Shown here: piece by piece, positions 16,603-26,000 of the stretch
Position numbering within the stretch: the stretch's first letter is position 1
How the letters are laid out: each line of letters opens with the position of its first letter
NCBI RefSeq assembly: GCF_000021805.1
Contig: NC_011723.1
Location: 1-40,786 of the forward strand
Direction: 5' to 3'
Source of the DNA: Rippkaea orientalis PCC 8801
GTDB lineage: Bacteria; Cyanobacteriota; Cyanobacteriia; Cyanobacteriales; Microcystaceae
DNA length: 40,786 bases
Program-made: the position numbers and the translations under genes
The notes under the pieces: generated by a model
The model's input: only the letters and a program-made list of their open reading frames with translations
Databases searched by the model: none
Told to the model about the DNA's origin: nothing

Positions 16603-16908
16603 TTAGGGATTTTCTGAAAATCGAGTATGAAAACTACCGTTTTTAAACCAGTATTGTTTCAATTCATGATGAGGAGTATGCAAACTGGCTTTAGCTTGAT
16701 AAAGAAGAATTTGTCGGTGATTTCCTAGCCAAACTCGCTTTTTGGGGTCAACAGAAATTAAAGTTCCCCCCAAACTGGTTACACATTTTTCAAATCGTTC
16801 AATGGCGGAATAATCTAAAGTTTCAAAAATAAAAAAATTTCCTGAACAGATTAAGTGACGGCTACGAATCCAAGCCTGCATTTTTTTTCGAGCAACTGGA
16901 GGAAGCAT
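16603..16908 (-). CDS. cpeR: CpeR, activator of phycoerythrin gene expression
   Basis: CpeR is a roughly 100-residue protein needed for expression of cpeBA and pebAB in Fremyella. The 101-residue product has the family features: MLPPVARKKMQAWIRSRHL at the start, NFFIFETLDYSAIERFEKCV, GGTLISVDPKKRVWLGNHR, and an end in FHTRFSENP. It is the last gene of the minus-strand cpeCDSTR series, as in the Fremyella cpeCDESTR operon, 84 bp after cpeT. It lacks an obvious DNA-binding motif, and how it activates is not established. In this window the likely targets are the cpeBA/pebAB divergent region and perhaps cpeF/cpeY. Confidence 0.9.
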   Translation of the reverse strand: MLPPVARKKMQAWIRSRHLICSGNFFIFETLDYSAIERFEKCVTSLGGTLISVDPKKRVWLGNHRQILLYQAKASLHTPHHELKQYWFKNGSFHTRFSENP

Positions 16909-16992
16909 AACGATCCAAAAATACTGTTCTTTTTTTGTCCATTAATCAAGCTTTAAGGGCTTTTTTAAAAAAATATTAGCCCAAAAAAATTT

Positions 16993-17595
16993 TTAGGAGA
17001 AACCTTGAAAACCGGGAATTTCTTCGGCAAAACTTTGACGTTTTTCAAATCGCAACAAACCGGTTGCTGTCCCCCACACCTGTTCATGGGTATTAATATC
17101 TAATCCTCGATCTAAACTGGCAAAAGTGTTTTGAGTTAGTTCTACTTCACTAACTAAATAAGTTTGGCAACCATTTCGGGTAATAAAACAACTATTTCCT
17201 TCAACTTTTCCCCGAAACAAATTCCCCTCCTGTTCAAAAATCATCGAACAGTTATAACGACGTTCAATACAATCAGGGGTAAGAGTTTTGAGAATATCTT
17301 GTTCTCTTCCCGCCCCAGCATAGAGTATGCCGTCTTTAAGTCCATAATTTTCAACATAAATTTGTTTCTCTTGTGGGACAAATCGATGGACTCCTTGACG
17401 ATAAGGACTCCAAAGATCATAGTCGTAAGCTTGCTCAGAATAAAAGCCAATCCCCTCAAAAAAATCCCAAGGTAAAGGTCGAAAAAATACCCGAATGTGA
17501 GGGTAATCTTTAGGATTTTCAGCGGCTTGTTTTTGGTTGCTAAAATCTCCAGCTAGCCAGTGAGCTAAAGTTAGCATTAATTGATCTTTAAGCAT
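16993..17595 (-). CDS. cpeT: phycoerythrobilin lyase CpeT
   Basis: CpeT belongs to the CpcT/CpeT clan, which attaches bilin to the Cys near 155-165 of beta subunits; in Fremyella it serves CpeB Cys165. The 200-residue product starts MLKDQLMLTLAHWLAGDFSN, then has YPHIRVFFRPLPWDFFEGIGFYSEQAYDYDLWSPYRQ and VHRFVPQ, and ends with GTATGLLRFEKRQSF. The length matches the family. It lies between cpeS and cpeR on the same strand. A small palindromic element in the 218-bp gap upstream (17699-17793) may affect the message. Assignment to CpeT over CpcT rests on the PE gene context. Confidence 0.9.
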   Translation of the reverse strand: MLKDQLMLTLAHWLAGDFSNQKQAAENPKDYPHIRVFFRPLPWDFFEGIGFYSEQAYDYDLWSPYRQGVHRFVPQEKQIYVENYGLKDGILYAGAGREQDILKTLTPDCIERRYNCSMIFEQEGNLFRGKVEGNSCFITRNGCQTYLVSEVELTQNTFASLDRGLDINTHEQVWGTATGLLRFEKRQSFAEEIPGFQGFS

Positions 17596-17698
17596 TAAAT
17601 TAAAAATGAGGGTTAAGGTCTGTCAACTGATTACAGATTGCCGAATATGGTATATAATGTGGGTTATAGCGACTAAGGTATTCCCCTGCTTTAAAAAC

Positions 17699-17793
17699 CT
17701 ATAGCAATCAGGAATAATTTATGAGACTGAGTGTAGTTCAAACAGCCTCTATAGCGTGATCTAGTTCTCACATCTGATTACTGATTGCTATAG
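17699..17793. mobile_element. 95-bp palindromic MITE between cpeS and cpeT
   Basis: CTATAGCAATCAG at 17699-17711 is matched by its exact complement at 17781-17793, so the transcript can fold into a long stem-loop. There is no ORF. The TA at each end would suit a Tc1/mariner (IS630)-type MITE with TA duplication. It lies inside the cpeCDSTR operon and could act as a processing or attenuation point. Confidence 0.6.
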
Positions 17794-17813
17794 CTATCTA
17801 ATCGATTCTTTAG

Positions 17814-18353
17814 TCATGATTTTGATTCAAGAATACGGGTTTCTGAAGAAAAAGAAGCCGTAACCACTCCTGACCCCTGACTTGTTTTAATCAAAGAGAT
17901 CCGTAGGCGAAAATTGGGATTAACAAACCAAATTTTTTCTTCAGCCATAGCCCGATCATAGGCTGTTTTTAAAACAAATGTACCATCTTCAGTAATTTGA
18001 TACTGACCAACAGAAGGGATGGTTTCTGCATAGCCTTGATCTCGCAGTAATCTTCCCGCTTTAGGATTGTCTAGATCGGGGATAGGAACTAAAATAGTAG
18101 TCCCCTCAAAAGTGGACTCCAAATCATCCCAATCCGTTTCTCCTTGCCAACTCATACGAAAAGGATGAGCCGCTAAAGTCGGATCAATTTTGTATGATTG
18201 ACAAAGGCTAATAACTTCGGAGTCTGACTCTTTTAAGGCAATAATATCAATGCTTGAGGTGACTTCTTCAAAGTGTCTGAAAGCCAGATGATGAGCACTA
18301 CGTTGAGACCGCCAACTTCCTAGGGAAAGTTCAACGAATTTAGTCATATCCAT
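17814..18353 (-). CDS. cpeS: phycoerythrobilin lyase CpeS (S/U clan)
   Basis: This lyase attaches phycoerythrobilin to the Cys80/82 site of CpeB, shown for CpeS of Prochlorococcus. The family pattern is MDMTKFVELSLGSWRSQRSAHHLAF, MSWQGETDWD, TTILVPIPDLDNPKAGRLLRDQGYAE and KIWFVNPNFRLRISLIKTSQG. Position supports the name: it stands between the linker genes and cpeT-cpeR, where cpeS lies in the Fremyella operon. The ORF extends upstream to an ATG at 18389 with 12 extra residues that the family usually lacks, so the Met at 18353 is preferred. The second S-type gene at 14036 is a distinct paralogue. The two could be swapped in function; synteny is the main reason for this assignment. Confidence 0.82.
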   Translation of the reverse strand: MDMTKFVELSLGSWRSQRSAHHLAFRHFEEVTSSIDIIALKESDSEVISLCQSYKIDPTLAAHPFRMSWQGETDWDDLESTFEGTTILVPIPDLDNPKAGRLLRDQGYAETIPSVGQYQITEDGTFVLKTAYDRAMAEEKIWFVNPNFRLRISLIKTSQGSGVVTASFSSETRILESKS

Positions 18354-18407
18354 AGAGACATTCTCATTACTAGGAGTAAAGAGGTTCACATTGAGCGATG
18401 AAATAGA

Positions 18408-18425
18408 GCGAATTTAAAATTCGCC
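18408..18425. repeat. short palindrome upstream of cpeS
   Basis: GCGAATTTTAAATTCGC-like pairing (GCGAATT with AATTCGC) lies about 20 bp upstream of the longest cpeS frame, inside the operon. It may lower translation or mark an RNA processing point; chance is possible. Confidence 0.3.
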
Positions 18426-18537
18426 CTAGGAACAAGTAGGAGATGCCAGGGAGTTAGGAGATACCCCAAAAAAATTTTTGAGATTCTAGGCAAGGCGATA
18501 CTCTACCCCATTCTTGATTGTATCATCATTGACATCA

Positions 18538-18562
18538 TCACCGTCCGTTTTACGGACGGTGA
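18538..18562. terminator. hairpin right after cpeD, probable attenuator
   Basis: TCACCGTCCG (18538-18547) pairs with CGGACGGTGA (18553-18562), a perfect 10-bp stem 16 bp beyond the cpeD stop codon. It would separate the abundant linker messages from the low-level lyase and activator genes downstream (cpeS, cpeT, cpeR). The CCGTTTTACGG core and a nearby GTCAA on the minus strand resemble the IS-end hairpins at 13737 and 30581, so it may derive from one. Confidence 0.5.
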
Positions 18563-18578
18563 TTCCTAACTCTTAGAA

Positions 18579-19346
18579 CTAAGCTACTTCAGTAATGCTG
18601 ACAATCTTGCCCCCAGCTCGATGAATCCGTTGAATTTGGGGACTCATCCGGTCTCCAGGAACAAGATACTCAGTGGTACTAATCCGACGGGGAGAATCAA
18701 ACTTCGACCCTTTAACCAATATTTTAAAGGTTTTGACGGTGGCATCTTGGGAAATGCTCAAACGTCCTCCCTTGCGGGGTAGAACAATTTTGCCACCACG
18801 ATTGCTGGCTACTTCGTCCACCAAACGAGACCCTTTAAAGGCACTGTCAACCCCAGCATAGCCTTGATAGAGGGACAAAGTGCGATTGTACCCCACTTGC
18901 TTGCTTCCCACTTGGCTTTGGATCCCTTGATAATAAGGGACGATATTATCGCCGAATTTCTGCTGATATTCATCACTATCGAGGTAAGAATCGATTTCCG
19001 CCTCATACCCTTGCTCAATACACAGACGAATATGGCACGACAGTTCCCCTTGGTCTTGAGGAGCACGCCCCAATAGGTGCTTAAAGTTGAGTTCCACAAA
19101 GCGATAGGGAGCGCAGGATTGAAAATAGCGACGGCGATAAAATTCAGATTTAGCTACCGCTCGCACAAAATCTCGGACGCTTAGCTCCCCATTGCCTAGC
19201 CGAGATTCAGCACTGACTAAGCGCTCGCTATCCATGACGTGAGGGTTGCCTAAGACTTGCTTATACACTCCCCGAATAACGATGGCCACCTCATCAGGAT
19301 TGCGAGAAGGGGAAAGTTCTAAAGGGGTCTCTAAAATTACACTCAT
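18579..19346 (-). CDS. cpeD: phycoerythrin rod linker, CpeD/CpeE type
   Basis: This 255-residue linker joins PE hexamers in phycobilisome rods. Residues about 15-150 are the linker polypeptide domain (EVAIVIRGVYKQVLGN, SVRDFVRAVAKSEFYRRRYF, RFVELNFKHLLGRAP, EIDSYLDSDEYQQKFGDNIVPYYQG). Residues about 205-253 are a CpcD-like capping domain (KTFKILVKGSKFDSPRR, then YLVPGDRMSPQIQRIHRAGGK). It follows cpeC after about 98 bp on the same strand. Fremyella has three such linkers (CpeC, D, E); only two are here, so the name cpeD rather than cpeE rests on order and length. Rods may carry fewer PE discs, or a third linker is encoded elsewhere. Confidence 0.85.
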   Translation of the reverse strand: MSVILETPLELSPSRNPDEVAIVIRGVYKQVLGNPHVMDSERLVSAESRLGNGELSVRDFVRAVAKSEFYRRRYFQSCAPYRFVELNFKHLLGRAPQDQGELSCHIRLCIEQGYEAEIDSYLDSDEYQQKFGDNIVPYYQGIQSQVGSKQVGYNRTLSLYQGYAGVDSAFKGSRLVDEVASNRGGKIVLPRKGGRLSISQDATVKTFKILVKGSKFDSPRRISTTEYLVPGDRMSPQIQRIHRAGGKIVSITEVA

Positions 19347-19444
19347 GAGTGTTCTCCTACTTTATGATTGGGTTGAAAATTCTGGCGGTTCAACAAGTGA
19401 TAAGTCACAATAGTGAACTACTCCAAATAAGCTCCGCGACAAGA

Positions 19445-20320
19445 TTAAACCGCAGTAATACTAGAAATGACACCCCCTTGTTGGTGGATGCGCTGGTATT
19501 CTTGGGAGAGTTTATTAAAAGGAACTAAATAAACTCGGTTGCTCCGACGAAATTGGGAAACACGATTAACTTTCCCTGGAGAACGATAACCTGTTACTTC
19601 GATGCGGTAGACTTTTCCTTCTTCACTAGCTCCCACACCAAGACGGGTACGAGGACTGATGGAGGGGTCTTGGAAAGACCAACCTTCTCCAGTGCTGCCA
19701 CCGGAAGGAGGAATTACCGCTAAAGGAGTTTCGGTGATCACATATTTACCAAGAACAGGCTCTTTTCCTGATACACTTCCCTTGAGGTCGCTACTAGAGG
19801 CTCCCCGTAATACGGCGAACATATGGGTAAAGCCCACCATATTTCGTCCAGGTTGAGTCTTATAGCCTCGGTAGTAAGGGACAAAATATTCCCCATAGGC
19901 GTTCTGATATTCGTCACTGTCGAGGTAAGAATCAATTTCTGCCTCAAATCCTTGGGTATCCAAGATGGTGCTGTGAGCTCTCATCTCTTCCAATCCATCA
20001 GGGGTGCGACCGAGAAAATGCTTAAAATTAAGTTCAATGAATCGATAGCGAGGACAAGATTCAAAAAAGCGACTGCGGTAGAGATCCGATTTAGCGAGAG
20101 AGCGTACAAACTCTCGGACACTCAATTCTCCCCGTTTAAATTGGGATTCAGGAATACTAGCTCGTTCGCTTTCCATCACATAGGCATTGCCTAAAACTTG
20201 ACGGTAGACAGCGCGGATAACGGTTTCCACTTCTTCGTCTGAACGCCCTGGTATCAGTTCCAACGGCGGTGTCTCTTCAAACAAACTGACCCCTAATCGA
20301 GAGGCAGGTCCAAAAACCAT
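19445..20320 (-). CDS. cpeC: phycoerythrin rod linker CpeC
   Basis: CpeC is the first and largest of the PE rod linkers, at 291 residues. The linker domain covers residues about 25-160 (SDEEVETVIRAVYRQVLGNAY, SVREFVRSLAKSDLYRSRFFES, RFIELNFKHFLGRTP, EIDSYLDSDEYQNAYGEYFVPYYRG). A Gly/Ser/Pro-rich spacer follows, and the C-terminal CpcD-like domain is at about 235-290 (KVYRIEVTGYRSPGKVNRVSQFRRS). It heads the minus-strand operon cpeC-cpeD-cpeS-cpeT-cpeR. An A/T-rich palindrome upstream (20382-20397) is the best candidate for a control site. Frame and length are normal. Confidence 0.9.
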   Translation of the reverse strand: MVFGPASRLGVSLFEETPPLELIPGRSDEEVETVIRAVYRQVLGNAYVMESERASIPESQFKRGELSVREFVRSLAKSDLYRSRFFESCPRYRFIELNFKHFLGRTPDGLEEMRAHSTILDTQGFEAEIDSYLDSDEYQNAYGEYFVPYYRGYKTQPGRNMVGFTHMFAVLRGASSSDLKGSVSGKEPVLGKYVITETPLAVIPPSGGSTGEGWSFQDPSISPRTRLGVGASEEGKVYRIEVTGYRSPGKVNRVSQFRRSNRVYLVPFNKLSQEYQRIHQQGGVISSITAV

Positions 20321-20381
20321 TGATTAAGTCTCCTATTGTTGATATAAATTATTTATGTCCAGTTATATAACTTTTTGTGTC

Positions 20382-20397
20382 TTATTTATCTAAATAA
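20382..20397. promoter_or_regulatory. palindrome upstream of the cpeC operon
   Basis: TTATTTA (20382-20388) and TAAATAA (20391-20397) form a perfect inverted repeat 62 bp upstream of cpeC and about 100 bp upstream of the divergent 81-aa gene. It is bracketed by TGTGTC and AAACAC on the outside, which adds partial symmetry. Operator function is inferred only from place and symmetry. Confidence 0.3.
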
Positions 20398-20499
20398 ATG
20401 TAAACACTATATAACCTCGATTAGTGAGACGACTTTATAGTGATTTAGAGATGCCACTTCACGATAGAATGATTATTGGTATTTTAGGAAACAACAAAT

Positions 20500-20745
20500 A
20501 TGAACCCAACTCCAGACCCTACACCAGTTAGTTTCCAAGAAGTTCAAGAGAATGGAAAACAAGTAACTACAGAAGACCTAGCAGAAGTCATTGAACAATT
20601 TGAACAATATCGAGAGAGGCTTGTCTCCGAAACAATGATAACGGCTCAACGGGCTAAACTGCCGAAGAAAACAGCAATGGCTCAAATAGAGCCTGAACTA
20701 GCGAAAATTGACGCAGCACTTCTGTCTCTGCGTCAGCTTTTTTAA
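20500..20745 (+). CDS. hypothetical protein, helical (81 aa)
   Basis: The product has a Pro/Thr-rich start (MNPTPDPTPVSFQEVQENGK) and then a mostly helical part with regular charged and Leu/Ile positions (DLAEVIEQFEQYRERLVSETM, EPELAKIDAALLSLRQLF). That suggests a small helical-hairpin or coiled-coil protein. I do not recognise a named family. It is divergent from cpeC and is the last gene before the decayed TnpB and the plasmid-like block, so it could belong to either side. AGGAAAC lies before its ATG. Confidence 0.55.
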   Translation: MNPTPDPTPVSFQEVQENGKQVTTEDLAEVIEQFEQYRERLVSETMITAQRAKLPKKTAMAQIEPELAKIDAALLSLRQLF

Positions 20746-20783
20746 CTTGCCACCCTGTTTAATTCCCAATCTTTGCCGCTTTT

Positions 20784-21040
20784 TTGACAAAATCTTTATC
20801 TACAAGGACTCATGTTTGTGCTTGTGGTTGTCGATTAGATTGTGATGAAAACGCAGCAATTAATATTCTTAATCGAGCCTTGGGTACGACGGGTCACGTC
20901 AAAACCTGGATCTTAGATAGATCTTAGATCCGAACGCTTCAGGAGATTTGTCCTCTACTTTTGTTGGAGCAATCCTGCATCAGCAAGACGGGTCGTTGAT
21001 TGAAAAATCCCCGCCCTAAAAGTGCGGGGAGTGTCAATAG
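20784..21040 (+). pseudogene. decayed 3' end of a TnpB gene with its end hairpin
   Basis: A frame from 20790 to the TAG at 20925 encodes STRTHVCACGCRLDCDENAA then INILNRALGTTG, the zinc-ribbon and RuvC-III end of a TnpB. After a shift at a near-tandem ATCTTAGAT repeat (20911-20928), the frame at 20936-21019 continues as ASGDLSSTFVGAILHQQDGS, the usual TnpB tail. Immediately after is a hairpin CCCCGC...GCGGGG (21009-21029) with GAGTGTCAA. The 5' two thirds of the gene are gone. The gene-free stretch 20746-21170 holds nothing else except the promoter region of the 21171 gene. Confidence 0.75.
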
Positions 21041-21170
21041 CTCATGCAGACCGCTTAACTATCTCTACTCTCGCAGTAGTTAGCTAGAGGCGGGCTGTCC
21101 CCAGTCGTTCAGATTGGACTAGGAAAATTATAATAAGTAATATCTGGCTTAACTATTAGAGAAAAGTGAC

Positions 21171-22421
21171 ATGACATCTAGCAATAAATCGACTTCACAA
21201 GAGAATCAAAAAAAGCCAACCTTTGTCGCTTTAATTAAAAAGAATAAACCCGACCCTCCGCCAGAATCTAGCTCAAAACCTGAAGAAATTATCCCTAAGA
21301 AAACTTCTAGCCAATCTAGAGGAAAAAAATCGACCAATTCTACTACTAAGTCTAAGTCAACGACCACCTCCACAAGCTCTAAAGCCCCAGAAAAGACAAC
21401 CCCTCAAACAAACCCAAAGACAACTCAATCAAAAACCAATATAAAAGCTAAACGTCAATCTCCATCAACCTCTGAGCCTAAAATTCACTCTAAATCTCAA
21501 TCAAAAACGCCTTCAAAAACTCAAAGTCAATTAACCTCAACAACTGAAAAACAAGGTCAAGGCCAGCGTAAACCCGCTCACTCAAAAACTCAGCTAAAAA
21601 CTCAAAATCAATCCCCAACTTCTCAACCCAAAAACACCCCCACTGACCCCATTGCTCAAGCTCTACTGTATAAAAATGAGAAAAAACAAAGATTAGATAT
21701 TTCTGACTATAAAGACCTTCTTAGTGCCAGGGATATCTCTTTATCGATTACTGGACTTAGCTCAATCGCTGCCGGAAGCGCACTGCAAGCTCTCTTAGCA
21801 GGAAGTCTCATGGGAATCTTTTCTTTCCCGGCACTCTTGTTGTTATCAACCGTGTTGGGCAAGTATGCCTTACAATTTCATCGAACTGCCCTAGATGTTC
21901 TACGAGAAGAAGAAGCGGAAAGAAAAATTGCCCAACTGTTAAAGGACACCTATTTGGACAAGGGGGGAGAAATTTACTCCATATTAGATGATAATCCTTT
22001 GATGATTCCCAACCCTGACGAGTATGAACCCGATTATCTCGATATTGGTCTTGGCTTACCATCGGGTCAATGGTTAGCGATTTCGGTGAAAGCCCTCAAA
22101 GGGAAAAAAGATGCTGTTTATATCGACCAGAACACGAAGACCCTACGCTATCGTAGGGCTCGTGGAATAAAACAATGGGGAGTTCATCCTTTAGACGAAT
22201 TGAAGCGTCAGATAGCATGGTTTCAGGAAAATACCCAGATTTTTCCGGAACCTCCCCTTGGGATTATCGTTTTTATGAAGCCAACAAAACTTAAACTTTT
22301 CGAGGGCACCGCCTTAACAGTTGGAGAGACTAAGATTTTATGCCTTGATAATATTTACATTGTTCAAGAAAAAGACTTACTAGATTTCATTGATGCGGTA
22401 CAATCTAGGGGAAAGGTTTAA
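21171..22421 (+). CDS. membrane-anchored NERD-like protein with a Ser/Thr/Lys-rich N-terminal tail (416 aa)
   Basis: Residues 1-160 are low complexity, dominated by Ser, Thr, Lys, Gln and Pro (repeated SKTQSK-like units). Residues about 188-235 contain two hydrophobic stretches (SITGLSSIAAGSALQALLAG, LMGIFSFPALLLLSTVLG) that can form a membrane hairpin. The C-terminal domain looks like a nuclease-related NERD fold: REEEAERKIAQLL (Glu), EPDYLDIGLGLPSGQWLAIS, then VKALKGKK. NERD proteins have Asp...ExK; here the Glu before Lys307 is replaced (ISVK), so catalysis is doubtful. It precedes the replication gene on the same strand. Its promoter and first ten codons recur, broken off, at 3767-3838. 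A role in plasmid biology is only inferred. Confidence 0.7.
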   Translation: MTSSNKSTSQENQKKPTFVALIKKNKPDPPPESSSKPEEIIPKKTSSQSRGKKSTNSTTKSKSTTTSTSSKAPEKTTPQTNPKTTQSKTNIKAKRQSPSTSEPKIHSKSQSKTPSKTQSQLTSTTEKQGQGQRKPAHSKTQLKTQNQSPTSQPKNTPTDPIAQALLYKNEKKQRLDISDYKDLLSARDISLSITGLSSIAAGSALQALLAGSLMGIFSFPALLLLSTVLGKYALQFHRTALDVLREEEAERKIAQLLKDTYLDKGGEIYSILDDNPLMIPNPDEYEPDYLDIGLGLPSGQWLAISVKALKGKKDAVYIDQNTKTLRYRRARGIKQWGVHPLDELKRQIAWFQENTQIFPEPPLGIIVFMKPTKLKLFEGTALTVGETKILCLDNIYIVQEKDLLDFIDAVQSRGKV

Positions 22422-22939
22422 ACCCGAGGTCCCAATAGGACTCCCTTTACCTTTCAGTAGTAAACTGAATGACCCTTGGGAATGCGACTTTCTTGGCGGA
22501 AACAACCATTCCTTTCGGGATTGCCTTAGTAGGCAGACTATCCATTTTCAAAATTGAAGTGGAGTAGCCCTCAAACTTAAGCCTTGACAACTCAAGGAAG
22601 AAAAACCCAGAGTTCTCTTACTTAGAGTGTCTTACTTAAATAACAAAAACAACTCAGACTTTTCTAGCGAGTTGCTGAGATTGTAGAACAACCCAAAGTT
22701 TTCTGACGAATTACTTAGAGTTTTCTACTTGCTATCTTAACAGACATTACCTAAAAAATGATCAACGTATTAGTTCAAAATTTGTCTCACCCCGATTCTG
22801 CAAGGCTTTTAGCTTGTTAGCCAGTCAGAGTCCGACTTTTAAACTAAGACAGACAAGATAGCCCGGTTTGAAGACTATTTAGGCAAATCCCAGAAAAAAC
22901 AAGGGTTGTTCACTCTCACCCCCTACCCAGAAGTGAACG
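22422..22939 (+). other. gene-free region before the replication gene, candidate origin
   Basis: This 518-bp stretch has no convincing gene. Between about 22600 and 22735 related direct motifs recur: AGAGTTCTCT, CAGACTTTTCT, AAAGTTTTCTGACGAATTAC and TTAGAGTTTTCTACTT, i.e. copies of AGTTTTCT spaced 18-60 bp. Iterons placed upstream of a plasmid rep gene are common, so an origin here is plausible. The repeats are not regular enough to be sure. Confidence 0.3.
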
Positions 22940-23092
22940 ATGCCAAAACCCGTTAAATCAAATCCCTCATTAACTGCCTCCAAGCATAGCTGCCCCCTGC
23001 CTCGTTTAAATTTCCCTGAAAACCCGCCAATTTTCGGACTTTACTGCAACGCCTGTCAATTATTCAGGGGAAACGGGGGTAAAGTCGCATGA
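22940..23092 (+). CDS. small Cys-containing ORF translationally coupled to rep (50 aa)
   Basis: The ORF starts at ATG 22940 and its TGA overlaps the ATG of the replication gene (ATGA at 23089-23092), a strong sign of coupled translation. The product contains CPLPRLNFPENPPIFGLYCN and then ACQLF, with a CxxC and an earlier Cys that could form part of a zinc site. The replication protein itself opens with CPVC, so the two may have been one protein or may act together. No family is recognised. The size is below common annotation limits. Confidence 0.5.
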   Translation: MPKPVKSNPSLTASKHSCPLPRLNFPENPPIFGLYCNACQLFRGNGGKVA

Positions 23093-26000
23093 ACTGGAAA
23101 AGATTTACCCGCCGCGATGCTTGCCCCGTCTGTAACGGAGATCGCCATGACTGTCGGCAAAATCTCGACACCCACCTGATCCACTGTCGAAGCCTCGAAG
23201 CCAACCCCCTAGACTACATTTACCGTGGCCAGGACTCCCTAGGCTTCGGAATGTGGGCATACAAGCCTGATGCTGACGCTTGGAGTGAAGAACGACGCGA
23301 AGAGTGGGAAAAGGAAAAAGAAGCCAGGAAACGGGAACGGGAAAGGCAAAATCAAGAAGAACTTAAGAAGCTGCTACCGCTCAAAGAACGGGATCTAGTG
23401 ATTCGGTCAATCTTAGGTCAGTTAGAATTAAGCGATTGCCACCGCCAAAGATTAAAACAAAGGGGGTTAACAGACAGCCAAATTGACGAAGCTAACTATC
23501 GTTCCGTTAAACAATGGCAAAAACTCGATTATCCTGTCGATAACCGACTCTCAGGGGTTAATCAATGGGGCAACGGGTTAACTAACAACACAGACGGGAT
23601 TTTAATCCCCATTCCCAATGAAGACGGACTATATACAGCATTAAGGGTTAATAACCTTGATACAGATATTAATGGCCTTGGAAAATATCTATGGGTATCA
23701 TCCAAAAATAGTCGAGGCATACCCATCGATCTCCCCAATGGAGAACTACCATTGGCAGTTTATTTCCCCGACAAGCCCTGTCAAACTAATCAAATAGGTC
23801 TTTGTGAGGGAGTAGAGTATAAGCCTCGAATAGCTGCCAATAGACTAGGGATTCCAGTGATTGGATTTCCTGGGTCGAATTTTTCTATTAGCCCAAAAAC
23901 TCTTGAAGCATTAATCAAAAAAATATGGACGCGATGGATATGTACGAACTCATCGACGAAATCAAAGGGCGAATCGAACTCTTTGAGTATTACGAAAACG
24001 GAAATTTTGCCTTTAACACCCACGAATGTGGATGGGAACCAGAACATTTATTCGCACTCTGGGAATCAGAAATCCGATGGCATTACCCTTCTTGGAGAGC
24101 CAGTCTCACCATTTTCGGACTATGGTTTGAGCGAAAAGAATTATACAGAGCAATGCTCAATCATCCTGATTGCTGATGCAGGAGTAGCCATTAATCCACA
24201 AATCTCAACTAGCCATACTTCAACTCTGAAAATGATTGAGGGTTGGGGATATAATGTTTCTTTGATGGATTGGGGACAATTAACCAACAAAGAAGGATTA
24301 GATATTGATGAGATTGACCATGAAACCCTAAAAAACATCAAACTTATCTCTTTAGATAAATTCCGTGAAAAAGTTCGCTTTGAATCCCGAAAATCCTACC
24401 CCAATCAGCTAATTCAACTGCAAGAAAAGCTGAAAAACCTAACATATAAACCCGACATCTTATTGACCCAAGACGACTTAATTGACGGTAAATATCTACC
24501 CACAGAACTCCTTTTACAGTTAATCCCTAAAACCGGAATCATTAACCTCAAGTCCTGTAAATCCAGTGGTAAAAGTCACTTTAACAAAGAATTAATCCAA
24601 CAAAAAAGACAAGAAGGCTACAAAATTATCTCCCTCGTCCCTCGAATTGTTTTAGGGAGAGGACAAGCCAAAGAATGGGGCATACAATGGGACATTTCAG
24701 TAGAAGATCCCCTCCTGAAAAAAGTCTCTCGTCTGACCCTCTATGAAAACCAAGAAACATTAGGAATATGTTTTGACTCCCTTTGGAAATTAGCTGATAG
24801 GGATTTTTCAAAAACCCTAATTATCATTGATGAAGCCGAACTAGGACTCCCCCATTTATTAACTTCATCAACTTGTAAAGATAACCGACCCAAACTCCTA
24901 AACACCTTTGACAAGCTCCTCTATAACTCATTAAAATATCAAGGACTTGTCCTCTTATCGGATGCAGACTTAAGCGACATCAGTGTTAATTATGTTAAAG
25001 CCTTAGCCCCCGAAAATACCCCCATTTTTACCATTGTTAATGAAGCCCAAACCGTCAGTTATGACGCGAGTATTTTCTCCCAGAAAAAATGGATTAAACA
25101 GGAAATCCTCAACGCCATTGATAATAATGAAAAGATTCATATCACCACCGATTCCCAGAAAGAAGCCGAACAAATGGACAGGGAATTAAGCAAACAGTAT
25201 CCCCAGAAAAAAGTGATCCGAATTGATAGTAAAACCACCCAAGAAGATTGGGGAAGAGACTTTGTAGAAAGGATCAACGAGTCCCTTAAAAAAGAACGCC
25301 CTGACATCTTAATTACTACCCCCTCAATGGCAACAGGGACAAGTATTGATGGAAAAATTAATAGTTTTTCATCTTTAGAAGGAACAAATTTAAGTCAAGA
25401 AGGAACAAAGTTAAGTCAGCAAGAGACTCAGTTTAACTTAACCACAATCCCTAACCCAGAAAGACAATTAGATGAAAATCAACCATCAGAAAATAGTCCT
25501 TCCTCCTCCTTAAATGAGTCCATTGATTTAGAAGTCAAACATTGGTTTGATAAAGTCTTTGGTATCTTTTTAGGAGTCTTAACCCCCTCCCAATGCCGTC
25601 AAGCATTAATGAGATATCGCCAACCCGTCCCCCGATATATCTATATTAAATCAGTCGGAATGCTCTCAGGTTGTCGCTCATTTTATCCCCAAGAAATCAA
25701 CCAAAGCTTTCATGAATACCATGATGAAGGATTAGCCATAACCGATATTCTACAAGACATAGAGGCTAGTGATCCCTTAGAATTTGCCTTGAAGATCCAA
25801 GCCATGGTTAACCCTGAAACCAAACAATGGATTAACCCCCATATTGACCATTATTGTCAATTTAAAGCCAGAGATAACTATGGATTAGCCAACCTAAGAG
25901 AAATCTTCATAGAAGAACTCACCCAAGAAGGCCATAGCGTGAGTATAATAGACATTGAAGACCGAAAAATTAACTCCAAAACCCAAGAATTTATCGCAGG

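Noticed and set aside
19415-19427. 13-base match TGAACTACTCCAA to the IS605 end, between cpeC and cpeD
   Set aside because: The match ends before the hairpin that defines the IS end, so it may be chance; it is too short to call an IS remnant.
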